64,000 nt of DNA from contig JACKCC010000007.1 of NCBI GenBank assembly GCA_020634245.1, positions 1-64,000 on the forward strand, given 5' to 3'. The notes beneath the pieces were generated by a model. It saw nothing but the letters and a program-made list of their open reading frames with translations, did no database searches and had not been told where the DNA came from. Shown one piece after another: positions 1-9,436 of this stretch; position 1 is the stretch's first letter, and every line of letters starts with the position of its first letter. Position numbers and translations under genes: made by a program. Source of the stretch: Ardenticatenaceae bacterium. GTDB lineage: Bacteria > Chloroflexota > Anaerolineae > Promineifilales > Promineifilaceae.

Positions 1-582
1 GCGGGCTGCCGCATACTCGCCCCGCCGCTCATAAAAATCGGCCAGGTGTACCAGCGCCTCAATGGCCCGAATATGCAGCCATTCCCGCTTCAACAACACC
101 CATTCTTCAAACAGCTCGCTGCCGGCAAAGGAAAATCCGGCCAAAAAATCGCCGGCGTAAAGGGTCAGCATCGCTTCCATGCGCTGCAAGCAGGGCAGGC
201 ATTCAGCTGCCTGGCGGTGACGGTGGTGATCACAAGCGTCAGCCAGGGCGATGAATTCAGCAGCATCCAACCAGAGTTCGGCCTGAGGATTAAATTGAAC
301 TTCGTTCCGATCAATCAGCAGAAACGGGGCCGGCGACTCGTCGGAATCGCCCAATGCCTGGCGCAGGTTGGAAAGTGCCTGACGCAGGCTTTGGCGGGCT
401 CGGGCTTCGGGTTGGTCGGGCCAGAGGAGCGCGGCCAGACTCTCACGGCGATGGGGTTGATGGCGTTCTACTACCAGGTAAACCAGCAGGGCGCGTGCTT
501 TATCGGTGGCAAAGTCGGTAACGGAACGGCCGTTTACGGCAACTTGCAACGAAGCGAACAGGGTGATTTTGAGAGGAGCCAT
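1..582 (-). CDS. BTAD (SARP-like) transcriptional activator, C-terminus cut by window edge
   Basis: Reading the minus strand from the ATG at 582-580 gives an open frame to the window edge. The protein begins MAPLKITLFASLQVAVNGR. Residues 1-90 fit a winged-helix DNA-binding domain of the Trans_reg_C type, with the family pattern ESLAALLWPDQPEARARQSLRQALSNLR written here in part as LAALLWPD and SLRQALSNLR. From about residue 100 the helical bacterial transcriptional activator domain (BTAD) begins, with YAGDFLAGF and FEEWVLLKREWL. Family members are SARP/AfsR/LuxR-fusion type activators, often continuing into TPR or NB-ARC regions; that part would lie outside the window. It diverges from the large exoprotein gene at 876, and the shared intergenic region has SARP-like direct repeats. 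The target is inferred, not shown. The start lacks a strong ribosome binding site. Confidence 0.85.
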   Translation of the reverse strand, partial: MAPLKITLFASLQVAVNGRSVTDFATDKARALLVYLVVERHQPHRRESLAALLWPDQPEARARQSLRQALSNLRQALGDSDESPAPFLLIDRNEVQFNPQAELWLDAAEFIALADACDHHRHRQAAECLPCLQRMEAMLTLYAGDFLAGFSFAGSELFEEWVLLKREWLHIRAIEALVHLADFYERRGEYAAAR

Positions 583-678
583 GATGTCTACCACCGCATG
601 TCCAGAGTACAGTAAATCCGATACTGACCACAAATTTTACTGGTTTGCGGTAGAAATACAAAGCAACATGACCTATTT

Positions 679-696
679 TTTGACGTTTCTTTGACG
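679..696 (+). promoter_or_regulatory. Two TTTGACG direct repeats 11 bp apart (candidate SARP operator)
   Basis: The heptamer TTTGACG occurs at 679-685 and 690-696, start-to-start distance 11 bp. SARP activators are known to bind heptameric direct repeats with 11-bp periodicity just upstream of a -10 box. A weak -10 candidate (TACAGT, 706-711) follows 9 bp after the second repeat. The site lies between the BTAD regulator and the exoprotein gene at 876. Confidence 0.45.
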
Positions 697-732
697 CAGT
701 GCGCATACAGTGTCAGGGTAAGTATCAGCAGA

Positions 733-774
733 GTGATTGGCACGGTCAGGAGCCGCTCCACACGTGCCAATCAC
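733..774. repeat. 11-bp perfect inverted repeat in the 5' leader of the exoprotein gene
   Basis: GTGATTGGCAC (733-743) is matched by GTGCCAATCAC (764-774) with a 20-bp centre that itself contains GGAG/CTCC. As RNA it would fold into a long hairpin about 100 nt before the start codon of the exoprotein gene; as DNA it could be an operator. No U-run follows, so it is not a terminator. Confidence 0.5.
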
Positions 775-801
775 CACCGTTCACAACAGGAGCTAACGTC
801 C

Positions 802-879
802 ATGAAGAAAAAATCCCCCTTTTCTCTGTTCCATTCTCATCTCTCCGGCATGTTGATTGAGGAGGCGAATAACCGATGA
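802..879 (+). CDS. Possible 25-codon leader peptide, translationally coupled to the exoprotein
   Basis: ATG at 802 is preceded by AGGAG (788-792) at a good distance. The short frame encodes a basic peptide starting MKKKSPFSLF and stops at TGA 877-879, overlapping the ATG of the next gene (876) in an ATGA arrangement. That geometry favours translational coupling. No family is recognised, and a chance ORF cannot be excluded. Confidence 0.35.
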   Translation: MKKKSPFSLFHSHLSGMLIEEANNR

Positions 880-3800
880 CACATAATTCCCATCTTCCCT
901 TCCGAATCATGCTTGTTCTGGCTGTCTTGTCGGCTATGATGGGGCTGATTTGTTTCGCCCAGCCGGTTTCTCAGGCTGCGCCAGCCGCCATCGTCCAAAA
1001 CAATGTTACCGATGCCCGTTGGTTGAACCTGACAACCGGGCCAGCACTGGCCGCTCCATCCGGTAAGATAACGGCCGTTCCCCTCACCCTCATATCTGCT
1101 AATTTCAACAATGATACCCTGCCAGACCTGCTCGTTGGCTACGAAACGGCCGTTGGCGGATTCCTGGCCCTTTATCCCGGCTCGGAAGAGGAGGCGCACT
1201 TTGCCCTACCGCATAGTTTTCCTGTGAATTTTGCCCCGCATTGGCTGGCGCCCGGCGATTTTAACACCGATGGCCGCCAGGACATTGTGGCGGCGGCCCA
1301 GGGCGGGACAACTCTGTTTTTCTTTGCCGGGGATGGCAGGGGCGGTTTTCACGAACCAAAACCGCTGGCTTTGCCCGGGCCGTTGACTGCTCTGGCCGCC
1401 GGCGACTTGCACCGCCAGGATGGACTGGCCGACCTGGCCGTAGGCGTTGCCGCGGCGGAAGGCGCGCAGCTTTTGATTTACACAGGGGAAAATGGGGCGC
1501 AAACGGCCGTACCCGAAATCTATCCCTTACCCGCACCGGCCACGAACCTGGCCGTCGAGCAATTGGACCCCGATGGGCTTTTTGACGTGGCCCTAACTGC
1601 CGGACAAACATTGCTCATCCTGCACGGCCGTGACCAATTCACATTAGAACCATCGGCCCCGGCGGCGCTGGAAAGCTTCTCCCTGGCTTTCATGCCCACC
1701 TCCCTGGCATTGGGGAATTTTCTCAGTGGCAATGCCCTGCCGGTGGAGATTGCTCTGCCGGACAGCGCCGGGCAAATCCATCTTTTCAGCCCCACAGGAG
1801 AGGAAGTGGGCGGCCTGGAAACGGCCGTTGCCGGTCCTGCCCGGCTGCTGGCTGCCGACAGTTCCAGTTTAGCTGGTGATGATTTGTTCGTAATGGGGGA
1901 ATACGGCCGTCAACTCCAAATCCTCACCGCTGGTGGGCAGCATCAGACTTCCCAGGGATTCAGTTCACCAGTCGCCGACCCTGGTCTGTTGGCCGCCTTG
2001 GAGGCCGCCGCGCCGTTCATTGCCGGGCTGCCCCTGCGCCTCAACGACGACGCCCTGGACGACCTGGTGCTGCTGGTAGACGGTGCGCCGCAGCCATTGG
2101 TGATGACGACAACGGCCGTAAACGTCTTCGTCATCACCAGCCGCTTCGATGATCCTGATAAAACACCCGGTGATGGTCTCTGCAAGACAAATAATGGATT
2201 TTGCACCTTGCGGGCAGCCATCCAGGAAGCTAACGCCAGCCCCGGCGCCGACGACATTGTCTGCGGGCTGGATAGCTACGCCACCAACCCTATTGTCCAG
2301 CCGGACAGCCCGCTGCCGGCCATTACCGAAGCCGCCTTGCTGGAAGGCGGTGCACGAGGGACGGCCAACTGCGGCAAAATGGAAATCAACGGCATTGCTG
2401 CCGGGGCTGACGGTGTTGATGGTCTGCGCCTGTTAGGCGATAGTGCCACTATCCGCAATGTGGCCATTTACAACTTCTCTGGCAGCGGTATCTTTATCGA
2501 CAGCAGCGATAACCTCGTGGAGGAGAACATCCTGGGCACCAACAATAGTGGTACGAGCCTGCTGTCCAACCATACTGGTATCTACGTAGCCGACGGCCAG
2601 GGAAATACGATTCAACACAACATTGTTTCGGGTAATCTCATGGTGGGCATTTCCGTCAACGGCGGCAGCCAGACCCACATCATCAATGGGAACAGTGTCG
2701 GCTTTTGGCCCAGTTCGCCGCCCAAGGCGCTGCCCAATTTGTGGGGTATCGCCATTAATGGCGGGTTGTCTAATCTGATTGGTTCCATAACGGCCGTGAA
2801 CGGCGGCAATTTTATTGCTGGTAACCATTATGGCGGCATTGATCTGGCGCCGGAATCCTCGTTTACTACGGTGCAAGCCAACTATGTCGGAGTTACTACT
2901 GTCAACACGGGATTGAGTAACAAGATGGGCATTGCTATGCGCGGCCCCAGTAATACGATTGGCGGCAGCCCGACAGGCCATAATACCATTGCCTACAATA
3001 CCGACGGCATCCACCTTTATAACACGCCGGCTACGAATAACCGTGTTTCTTACAACATCATTGGTGGTGCGGCTGGTAATTTGGGGGATGGCATCTGGGT
3101 CAGTGATAATGCCTCCCAAAATCAAATTACTAACAACGAAATTGGCAGTAACGGCCGTTCCGGAATCTATATTCAGGCCGATGGCACCACCTGCGCCAAA
3201 AACCAGGTACGCAACAATCTCATCGGTACCGACCAGTCCTACACCGCAGACCAGGGCAATGGCGTCGATGGCATCCTGGTCAAGGGTGTCAGCTGCACCA
3301 CCATTTCGACAAATCGAATTTACTTTAATGACCGACATGGCATCTATATCAACGCTGCCCAGCCTGTCACCGCCACCATCGAATTAAATAGCATTGCCCG
3401 TAACGGCGATTCAGGCATTTTGCTGTCTACCAGCAATAATGTGGTAGAAGGCAACACCACTTCCTTCAATGGCCAGATAGGCATTTGGGTGCAAGGCTCC
3501 TACAACCAGTTGACTGCCAACAAAGCGTATGGCGATGATCTATCGGGCCATTACCAGATAACGGGGATTCGCATTGACGGCAGCCACAATACCCTGATTG
3601 GCGGCGACCTTTATGCACCTCAATCAGAAATCAGTGACCATCATGGCAGTGGGTTGGAATTGAAAGGCTCTTACAACAGCGTACAAAATTATTACATTCA
3701 CAGTAATTGGGATGCTGGTATCGATATTACAGGGGATAACAATGTTGTTGGCGGGGCGGGAAACGGCCGTAACATCATCAGCGTCAACTTCGATGGCATC

Positions 3801-6800
3801 CGGTTAGCTGTAGGCGCAGCCAACAACCAGATTCTCGGCAACTACATCGGTACCGACCTGACCGGTGTCTACGATGCCGGCAACATCGTTGGCGTCCAGG
3901 TTTATGGCGGCAGCAACCAGATTGGCGGTACGGCCGTTAACGAAGGCAACCGCATCGCCTATTCGCAGGGGCCAAACATCAGCCTGAACGGCAGCAGCGC
4001 CACCGGCAGCATCATCGAAAACAACATCATCGGCCCCACCGTCGTCGACGGCAGCCCCGGCATCGAAATCACCAATTCCGCCAGCGGCAACACCCTGCGC
4101 AGCAACCAGATCAGCAGCAGCCGCGGTGCGGGCATCGCCATTACCTCCGGCACGAATAACCGGCTGCTTTCCAATATCCTATTTGGGAACAGCGGGCTGG
4201 GCATTGATTTGGCCCCGAACGGCGTTACCCTCAACGACACCGGCGATAACGACACCGGCGCCAATCAACTGCAAAACTTCCCCGTCATTACCACCGTCAC
4301 GGCCGGAACCAGTACCCGCATCCAAGGCACACTAAGCAGCAAGGCCAGCACCAGCTACACCTTGCAATTCTATGCTAACACAGCCTGCGACACAGCCGGT
4401 TATGGCGAAGGAGAACGGCTGCTGGGGCAAACCAGCGTCACCACCAACAGCAGCGGCCAGGCCGGTTTTGACGTGACGCTGGCCGTCGGCAATGTGCTGG
4501 GCCAATACATCACCGCCACCGCCGCCGACTCCAGCGGCAATACATCCGAGTTTTCCAAATGTTCTGTGGGGCGTCCCGTTTCCAGCGGCGTACCCTTCAC
4601 CGTCAATACCACCAGCGACGCCGTAGACCTGAACATTGGCGACGGCATTTGCGACAGCAGCGCCGTCACCGGTCAACAATGCACCCTGCGTGCGGCCGTT
4701 CAGGAAGCCAATTTTAGCGTTGGATCCGACACCATCATTATACCGGCCGGAACATACGCCCTTACCTTGACCGGCTCTGATACTGCCGCGGCTGTCGGTG
4801 ATCTGGACATCACCGATGCGCTAACCATCAGCGGTGCAGGCGCGGACACCACCACGGTTCAGGGCAGCATGAGCGACCGTATCTTTGAAATTCGTAACAA
4901 TGCCGCCGTCTCCATTGCCGGGATAACCATACGCGGTGGCGCACCGGCCAGCAGCAATAACGGCGGCGGCATCCTGGTGAACAGCGGGACGTCACTGGCA
5001 CTGGAAGGAATGACCGTGCGTAATAATGCCACAGTCAGCGGCGGCGGCGGCGGCATCTACAGTTCGGGCACACTCACCATCACCAATAGTGCCATTGTGA
5101 GCAATACCACCACCCTCAGTGCCCCCACGAGCACCGGCGGCGGCTTGAGTTTGCTGGTCGGTTCGGCTGCGCTGATCAACACAACGGTATCCGACAACAG
5201 CGCCATGGGCAGCGGCGGCGGCATCTACAACATCGGTGCGTCCGTCCATCTGCAAAATGTGACGGTCATCTACAACACCGCCGATACCGACAACAACGGC
5301 GGCGATGGCGGTGGCCTGTACACGAGCACCAGTACGTTCTATCTCAGAAATTCCATCATTGCCCAAAATGTGGATATGAGTTATGGCAGCTATCCATATG
5401 GTTATGCTGATTGTTACGGCACGTACACCTCGGAAAGCTACAACCTGATCGGCGATCAGGCAAAGCAGAACAACACCAATCCGCCAGGCTGCCAGCTAAC
5501 TGGCGGCAGCAGTGACAGTGTGGGCGGTTTCTGGCTGTTAACCCGTTACCTGACTTATTGGGCCGGGTTGGGGGCGCTGCAATTGAACGGCGGCACGACT
5601 CCCAGCCATGCGCCGCTGGCTTCGGCGGCGGGGCTGACGGTGGATTGGGGTAATCCGGCGGTTCCCGGCAGCGGCGGCCTGGCCTGTGAACTGTTTGACC
5701 AGAGGGGACAGCCGCGGCCGATTGATGGCGGCACTGATGGGGTGGCCCGCTGTGACCGGGGGGCGGTAGAGCATGTGCCGTCGTATCTTTCGATTGGGGA
5801 TGCAACGGCCGTAGAAGGCAGCCCGGCCCAGTTTACCGTCACCCTGTCCGAACCGGCGCAAATCACCTTCACGGTGCAGATTGCCACGGCCGATTTAACA
5901 GCCCTGGTGGAGCAAGATTACAACCAGCTTGCCGGAACATTAACCTTTGCGCCCGGACAAACCAGCCAGAATGTTCAGGTGGCGACCCTGACTGACACCA
6001 TCGATGAAGACGCCGAGACCTTCCGCGTGCAGCTTTCCAGCCCGCAGTACGTCTTCATCGCCGATGGCGAAGGCATGGGCACGATCACCGATGGCAATGC
6101 AGTGCCGTCTATTCGGGTCGCAGACCGGACGGTTACTGAAGGAGATGCCGGCAGCAGCGTACAGGCTGTCTTTGCCGTCAGCCTCAACTCGGCCAGCGGC
6201 AAGACGGTAACGGTGAACTACGCCACGACCGATGGCAGCGCCACGGCGGGGGCAGATTATCTGGCGGCCCAGGGGCAGGTGCAGTTTGCGCCGGGCGTGA
6301 CCACCCAGAATGTGTCAGTTACGGTGCTGGGCGATGACCTGCGCGAGGGAAATGAGACGTTTACGCTCCAGTTAAGCAGCCCGGTAAATGCCAGCCTGGG
6401 AGATGCCACCGGGCAGGGAACCATCACCGATGATGATATACCGGCTTTTTCCATTAGCGATTCCTCGCGCCTGGAAGGCGACAGCGGCACCAGCAGCATG
6501 GTGTTTACGGTGTGGCTTTCCAAACCCAGTACGCAGGAAGCGACGGTGAAGTACATTACCAGCCCCGGTACGGCGCTGGCGGGTGCTGATTACATCCACA
6601 CCGGCGGAACGCTGACGTTTGCTGCCGGGGAAACGATGAAAACCATCACTGTTGCCATTGTTGGTGATGAGGAAAGCGAACCAAACGAAACCTTCTCGGT
6701 ATCTCTGAATACGCCCACGGGCGGTGCAGTGATTGACCGGAGTACGGCAACCGGCCTCATTTTGGATGATGGCGGCTCTTTCGTCTACCTGCCGATGATT

Positions 6801-6809
6801 GTACGGTAA
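876..6809 (+). CDS. Giant secreted CSLREA/beta-helix/Calx-beta protein
   Basis: A 1977-residue exported protein. Residues 1-36 form a signal peptide ending around VSQAAPA. Residues ~70-200 carry FG-GAP/VCBS-like propeller motifs (NFNNDTLPDLLVG, DFNTDGRQDIV). A CSLREA-type motif (DGLCKTNNGFCTLRAAIQEA) lies near residues 417-462 and a second (DGICDSS..CTLRAAVQEANF) near 1240-1292. Each is followed by long right-handed parallel beta-helix repeats (~500-1130 and ~1290-1560) rich in short NxI/GI turns. Three Calx-beta domains end the protein (~1638-1738, 1745-1850, 1855-1965), followed by SFVYLPMIVR. Such proteins are cell-surface or released polysaccharide-binding or adhesion factors; no catalytic site was identified. 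The GGAGG (861-865) before ATG 876 supports the start. It may be controlled by the divergent BTAD regulator (inference). Confidence 0.9.
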   Translation: MTHNSHLPFRIMLVLAVLSAMMGLICFAQPVSQAAPAAIVQNNVTDARWLNLTTGPALAAPSGKITAVPLTLISANFNNDTLPDLLVGYETAVGGFLALYPGSEEEAHFALPHSFPVNFAPHWLAPGDFNTDGRQDIVAAAQGGTTLFFFAGDGRGGFHEPKPLALPGPLTALAAGDLHRQDGLADLAVGVAAAEGAQLLIYTGENGAQTAVPEIYPLPAPATNLAVEQLDPDGLFDVALTAGQTLLILHGRDQFTLEPSAPAALESFSLAFMPTSLALGNFLSGNALPVEIALPDSAGQIHLFSPTGEEVGGLETAVAGPARLLAADSSSLAGDDLFVMGEYGRQLQILTAGGQHQTSQGFSSPVADPGLLAALEAAAPFIAGLPLRLNDDALDDLVLLVDGAPQPLVMTTTAVNVFVITSRFDDPDKTPGDGLCKTNNGFCTLRAAIQEANASPGADDIVCGLDSYATNPIVQPDSPLPAITEAALLEGGARGTANCGKMEINGIAAGADGVDGLRLLGDSATIRNVAIYNFSGSGIFIDSSDNLVEENILGTNNSGTSLLSNHTGIYVADGQGNTIQHNIVSGNLMVGISVNGGSQTHIINGNSVGFWPSSPPKALPNLWGIAINGGLSNLIGSITAVNGGNFIAGNHYGGIDLAPESSFTTVQANYVGVTTVNTGLSNKMGIAMRGPSNTIGGSPTGHNTIAYNTDGIHLYNTPATNNRVSYNIIGGAAGNLGDGIWVSDNASQNQITNNEIGSNGRSGIYIQADGTTCAKNQVRNNLIGTDQSYTADQGNGVDGILVKGVSCTTISTNRIYFNDRHGIYINAAQPVTATIELNSIARNGDSGILLSTSNNVVEGNTTSFNGQIGIWVQGSYNQLTANKAYGDDLSGHYQITGIRIDGSHNTLIGGDLYAPQSEISDHHGSGLELKGSYNSVQNYYIHSNWDAGIDITGDNNVVGGAGNGRNIISVNFDGIRLAVGAANNQILGNYIGTDLTGVYDAGNIVGVQVYGGSNQIGGTAVNEGNRIAYSQGPNISLNGSSATGSIIENNIIGPTVVDGSPGIEITNSASGNTLRSNQISSSRGAGIAITSGTNNRLLSNILFGNSGLGIDLAPNGVTLNDTGDNDTGANQLQNFPVITTVTAGTSTRIQGTLSSKASTSYTLQFYANTACDTAGYGEGERLLGQTSVTTNSSGQAGFDVTLAVGNVLGQYITATAADSSGNTSEFSKCSVGRPVSSGVPFTVNTTSDAVDLNIGDGICDSSAVTGQQCTLRAAVQEANFSVGSDTIIIPAGTYALTLTGSDTAAAVGDLDITDALTISGAGADTTTVQGSMSDRIFEIRNNAAVSIAGITIRGGAPASSNNGGGILVNSGTSLALEGMTVRNNATVSGGGGGIYSSGTLTITNSAIVSNTTTLSAPTSTGGGLSLLVGSAALINTTVSDNSAMGSGGGIYNIGASVHLQNVTVIYNTADTDNNGGDGGGLYTSTSTFYLRNSIIAQNVDMSYGSYPYGYADCYGTYTSESYNLIGDQAKQNNTNPPGCQLTGGSSDSVGGFWLLTRYLTYWAGLGALQLNGGTTPSHAPLASAAGLTVDWGNPAVPGSGGLACELFDQRGQPRPIDGGTDGVARCDRGAVEHVPSYLSIGDATAVEGSPAQFTVTLSEPAQITFTVQIATADLTALVEQDYNQLAGTLTFAPGQTSQNVQVATLTDTIDEDAETFRVQLSSPQYVFIADGEGMGTITDGNAVPSIRVADRTVTEGDAGSSVQAVFAVSLNSASGKTVTVNYATTDGSATAGADYLAAQGQVQFAPGVTTQNVSVTVLGDDLREGNETFTLQLSSPVNASLGDATGQGTITDDDIPAFSISDSSRLEGDSGTSSMVFTVWLSKPSTQEATVKYITSPGTALAGADYIHTGGTLTFAAGETMKTITVAIVGDEESEPNETFSVSLNTPTGGAVIDRSTATGLILDDGGSFVYLPMIVR

Positions 6810-6834
6810 AAGTTGTTTGAGCGATTATTTTGAA

Positions 6835-6856
6835 GGGTGGAGTATGTTCTCCGCCC
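6835..6856 (+). other. Stem-loop between exoprotein and lipoprotein genes
   Basis: GGGTGGAG and CTCCGCCC pair across a TATGTT loop. There is no U-run, and the ribosome binding site of the next gene follows within 10 nt. It may protect or partly terminate the upstream message, or shape translation of the lipoprotein gene. Confidence 0.35.
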
Positions 6857-6875
6857 GCTAATTTAGGAGAACTAC

Positions 6876-9371
6876 ATGTCAACGATAATGCGTATTGGAT
6901 TTATTTTGTGCCTCGCCGGGCTGGTGCTGTTAATGGGGTGCGGCGGTAAAGAGGAGGAAGCGGCGGCGGAACCTACGGCCGTTCCTCCCACAACCGCCGC
7001 CAAACCCACCACTCCGCCTAAACCGGCAGCCGCTGAACCAACGGCCGTTCCGCCAACGGCCGCCAAACCAACGGCCGTTCCCATCAAACTAGGCGAAGAA
7101 TACGTCAATGAAGAGGGCGGCTTCGTCTACCAGACCATACCAGGCTACCAGGTTTCCACATTTGGCGGCTTGGTCAACATGCTGGCCAATGGCGCTGACC
7201 CCGATGTGGGGCCGATGGTGACAATTATGGGCGGGTTGACTGGTGAAACGACCAACGAAGCGCTGTACGAACTGCTCAAAAGCGGCACGCCCATGACGGT
7301 TGGCGCGGCTGAACCGATTATCGTAGATGGCCTGCCCGGTCTGGCGGCCGACATCAGCGGCGATAACAACGGCAAGGCGATGCAAGGGCGGGCAGCGCTG
7401 GTGATGGTGACGCCAACCCAACAGTTTACGCTGTTGGTGGGCGCACCGGCCGACCGGTGGGAGGAGGTGGCGCCTTATTTTGAGGGCTTGTTAACGGCCG
7501 TAACCTTTATCCAACCCACCACCCCCGAACCTATCTCCAATCTGACCCCCGGCAACTATGCTTATGTCAATAGCAACGTGGTGCGCGACCTGATTGTAAT
7601 CGGCGATACCGCTTATGCGGCCACTCTGGGCGGCATGGCGGCCTGGGACCTCACCAGCGGCCAGGGGCTGCTTGATGGCGATCCCAACCCCAACACGCCT
7701 CGCTCCTACAATGCCACCCCCCTGCAAGGCATGGGCCACGTCAGCGCCAATGCCGTTACTACCTGCAAAATAAACGGCGAACCACGCGTCATCGTAGGCA
7801 CATTGGCCGGCCTGAGCCTGTTTGACCCGTTCAAAGGTCAATGGGAAGCGCCACCGGCCACTCCGGAGGAAAGCCGCGTCGCCACCAGCCGCATCGACCG
7901 CCTGTTTTGTGACGCGGCCAATGGGCGGCTGCTCATCGGTTACAGCGGGCTGGGGGTGCTGGATTTGGCCAGCGGTGAGTTTGTGCGTTACACGACCAAA
8001 GAGGGCCTGTCGTGGGATGGCATTACCGATATTGTGGTAAACGGCCGTGATATCTGGGTGGCTTCCGGCTACAACGGGCTGACGCAAATCAGCGACGGGC
8101 AGGTGACCATCCACAACGCCGCCTCCGGCATGCCCGATGAACGGGCCAGCGCACTGGCGGCAGCCCCCGACGGTACGCTGTGGGTGGGCGGCTCGAAAGG
8201 GCTGATGCAGTTCAAAGGCGGCCAATGGACGCTGCTGAACGGGCTGACCGATATCAACGAGATCGAATTGGCCCCTGACGGGTCGATCTGGCTGGCGTCG
8301 GCTTCTTTGACTGGCGGCAGTTTGTGCCGCTTTGACCCGCAGGCGGGCCAATGTGCCGTCGAATACGACGACCCGGCTTATCAACCCATCCTGGCCCTGG
8401 CGCTTGACGCCCAGGGACGGCCGTTGTATGGTACCAGTAAGGGGGTTTATTTGTTTGCTGAGGCCGCGGGCACGGCCGTTCCCTTCGTTAACGAATTCGA
8501 TATGCTGGCCAGTAACTTTGTCGATTCACTGGCCATCGCCCCCGACGGCAAGTTGTGGGTAGGCACCGATGGCGGCATCCAGATGCTCGATCCGGCCTTC
8601 CCCGACATGATCTGGCAGACCTACCGCAAGTCGGATACGCCGGGACTGGGCGGCAGTTGGGGCAAGGAGATCGCTTTTGCCCCCGATGGCACAGTCTGGG
8701 TGGCCATCACCAATGGCAGCGCCAGCCGCTTCCGCGACGGCGTGTGGCAGCCAATCGAAACGGTAACTTCGTATGACAGCGTGGCCGTGGACGCCGACGG
8801 GCGGGCCTGGTTTGGCGATGAGGGCAAGGGCATTGCCGTCATCAACGCCGACGGTTCACCGGCCATGAAGCTGACCATCGCCGAGGGACTGCCCAGTGAC
8901 CGGGTGCTGGCGCTGCTGGCCGACGGCGAGACGATGTGGATTGCTCTGGACAGCGGGCTGGCCCGGTACACCAACGGCCAGGTGGAGATGGTGCTGGACA
9001 AAAACCGGCTGCCGCATCCGTACATTCGGGCGCTGGCGCTGGATGAAGCGGGGCGCCTGCTGATTGGCGCAAATTTGAGCATTGTGCGTTATGACGGCGA
9101 CCAGACCGAGGTGTTGATCAATTTCCAGCAGGAAAGGTATATGGACTGGTTGACAACGCTGGCGGCTGCGCCCAACGGCCGTATCTGGGCCGGCACGGCG
9201 AATGGTTTGTTTTATTCCGACGACGGCCAAAGCTGGAGCCGGATGACGACAGCCGACGGCCTGCTCACCAATTTCATCTCCGCTTTGCTGGTGGATCAGT
9301 ATGGCACGGTATGGATTGGCGGCGGCGGTTCTAATTTTGACGGCGGCGGTTTGCTGCACATTGTGCCGTAG
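6876..9371 (+). CDS. Lipoprotein with PsbP-like and Reg_prop-type beta-propeller domains
   Basis: An 831-residue lipoprotein. The signal peptide ends in the lipobox LLMGC with Cys22, followed by an Ala/Pro/Thr linker (about 25-70) containing three copies of PTAVP, two of which come from ACGGCCGT repeats read in the Thr-Ala-Val frame. Residues ~75-215 look like a compact alpha/beta domain (PsbP/DUF1795-like, tentative). From ~220 to the end there are propeller blades of the two-component-regulator propeller type, recognisable as LWVGGSKGLM, LWVGTDGGIQML, MWIALDSGLARY, IWAGTANGLFY and VWIGGGGSN. No transmembrane or kinase module follows, so it is an extracytoplasmic binding or scaffold protein. 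AGGAGA ten bases before ATG supports the start. It probably shares a transcript with the exoprotein upstream. Confidence 0.85.
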   Translation: MSTIMRIGFILCLAGLVLLMGCGGKEEEAAAEPTAVPPTTAAKPTTPPKPAAAEPTAVPPTAAKPTAVPIKLGEEYVNEEGGFVYQTIPGYQVSTFGGLVNMLANGADPDVGPMVTIMGGLTGETTNEALYELLKSGTPMTVGAAEPIIVDGLPGLAADISGDNNGKAMQGRAALVMVTPTQQFTLLVGAPADRWEEVAPYFEGLLTAVTFIQPTTPEPISNLTPGNYAYVNSNVVRDLIVIGDTAYAATLGGMAAWDLTSGQGLLDGDPNPNTPRSYNATPLQGMGHVSANAVTTCKINGEPRVIVGTLAGLSLFDPFKGQWEAPPATPEESRVATSRIDRLFCDAANGRLLIGYSGLGVLDLASGEFVRYTTKEGLSWDGITDIVVNGRDIWVASGYNGLTQISDGQVTIHNAASGMPDERASALAAAPDGTLWVGGSKGLMQFKGGQWTLLNGLTDINEIELAPDGSIWLASASLTGGSLCRFDPQAGQCAVEYDDPAYQPILALALDAQGRPLYGTSKGVYLFAEAAGTAVPFVNEFDMLASNFVDSLAIAPDGKLWVGTDGGIQMLDPAFPDMIWQTYRKSDTPGLGGSWGKEIAFAPDGTVWVAITNGSASRFRDGVWQPIETVTSYDSVAVDADGRAWFGDEGKGIAVINADGSPAMKLTIAEGLPSDRVLALLADGETMWIALDSGLARYTNGQVEMVLDKNRLPHPYIRALALDEAGRLLIGANLSIVRYDGDQTEVLINFQQERYMDWLTTLAAAPNGRIWAGTANGLFYSDDGQSWSRMTTADGLLTNFISALLVDQYGTVWIGGGGSNFDGGGLLHIVP

Positions 9372-9382
9372 CCGCGTTTAAC

Positions 9383-9417
9383 CGCTGGGGCTGGCCCAAC
9401 AGTGGTCAACCCCAGCG
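9383..9417 (+). other. Stem-loop after the propeller lipoprotein gene
   Basis: CGCTGGGG (9383-9390) pairs perfectly with CCCCAGCG (9410-9417). Only a short T-run (TTT) follows after CTG, so it is a weak or Rho-assisted terminator candidate at most. Confidence 0.35.
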
Positions 9418-9436
9418 CTGTTTCCGGTCGGGTTTA

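Noticed and set aside
2433..3338. 301-codon minus-strand open frame inside the exoprotein gene
   Set aside because: Antisense to clear beta-helix coding sequence; low-complexity residues and no start signals.
7491..8384. 297-codon minus-strand open frame inside the propeller lipoprotein
   Set aside because: Antisense shadow of a GC-rich gene with a recognisable protein on the plus strand.
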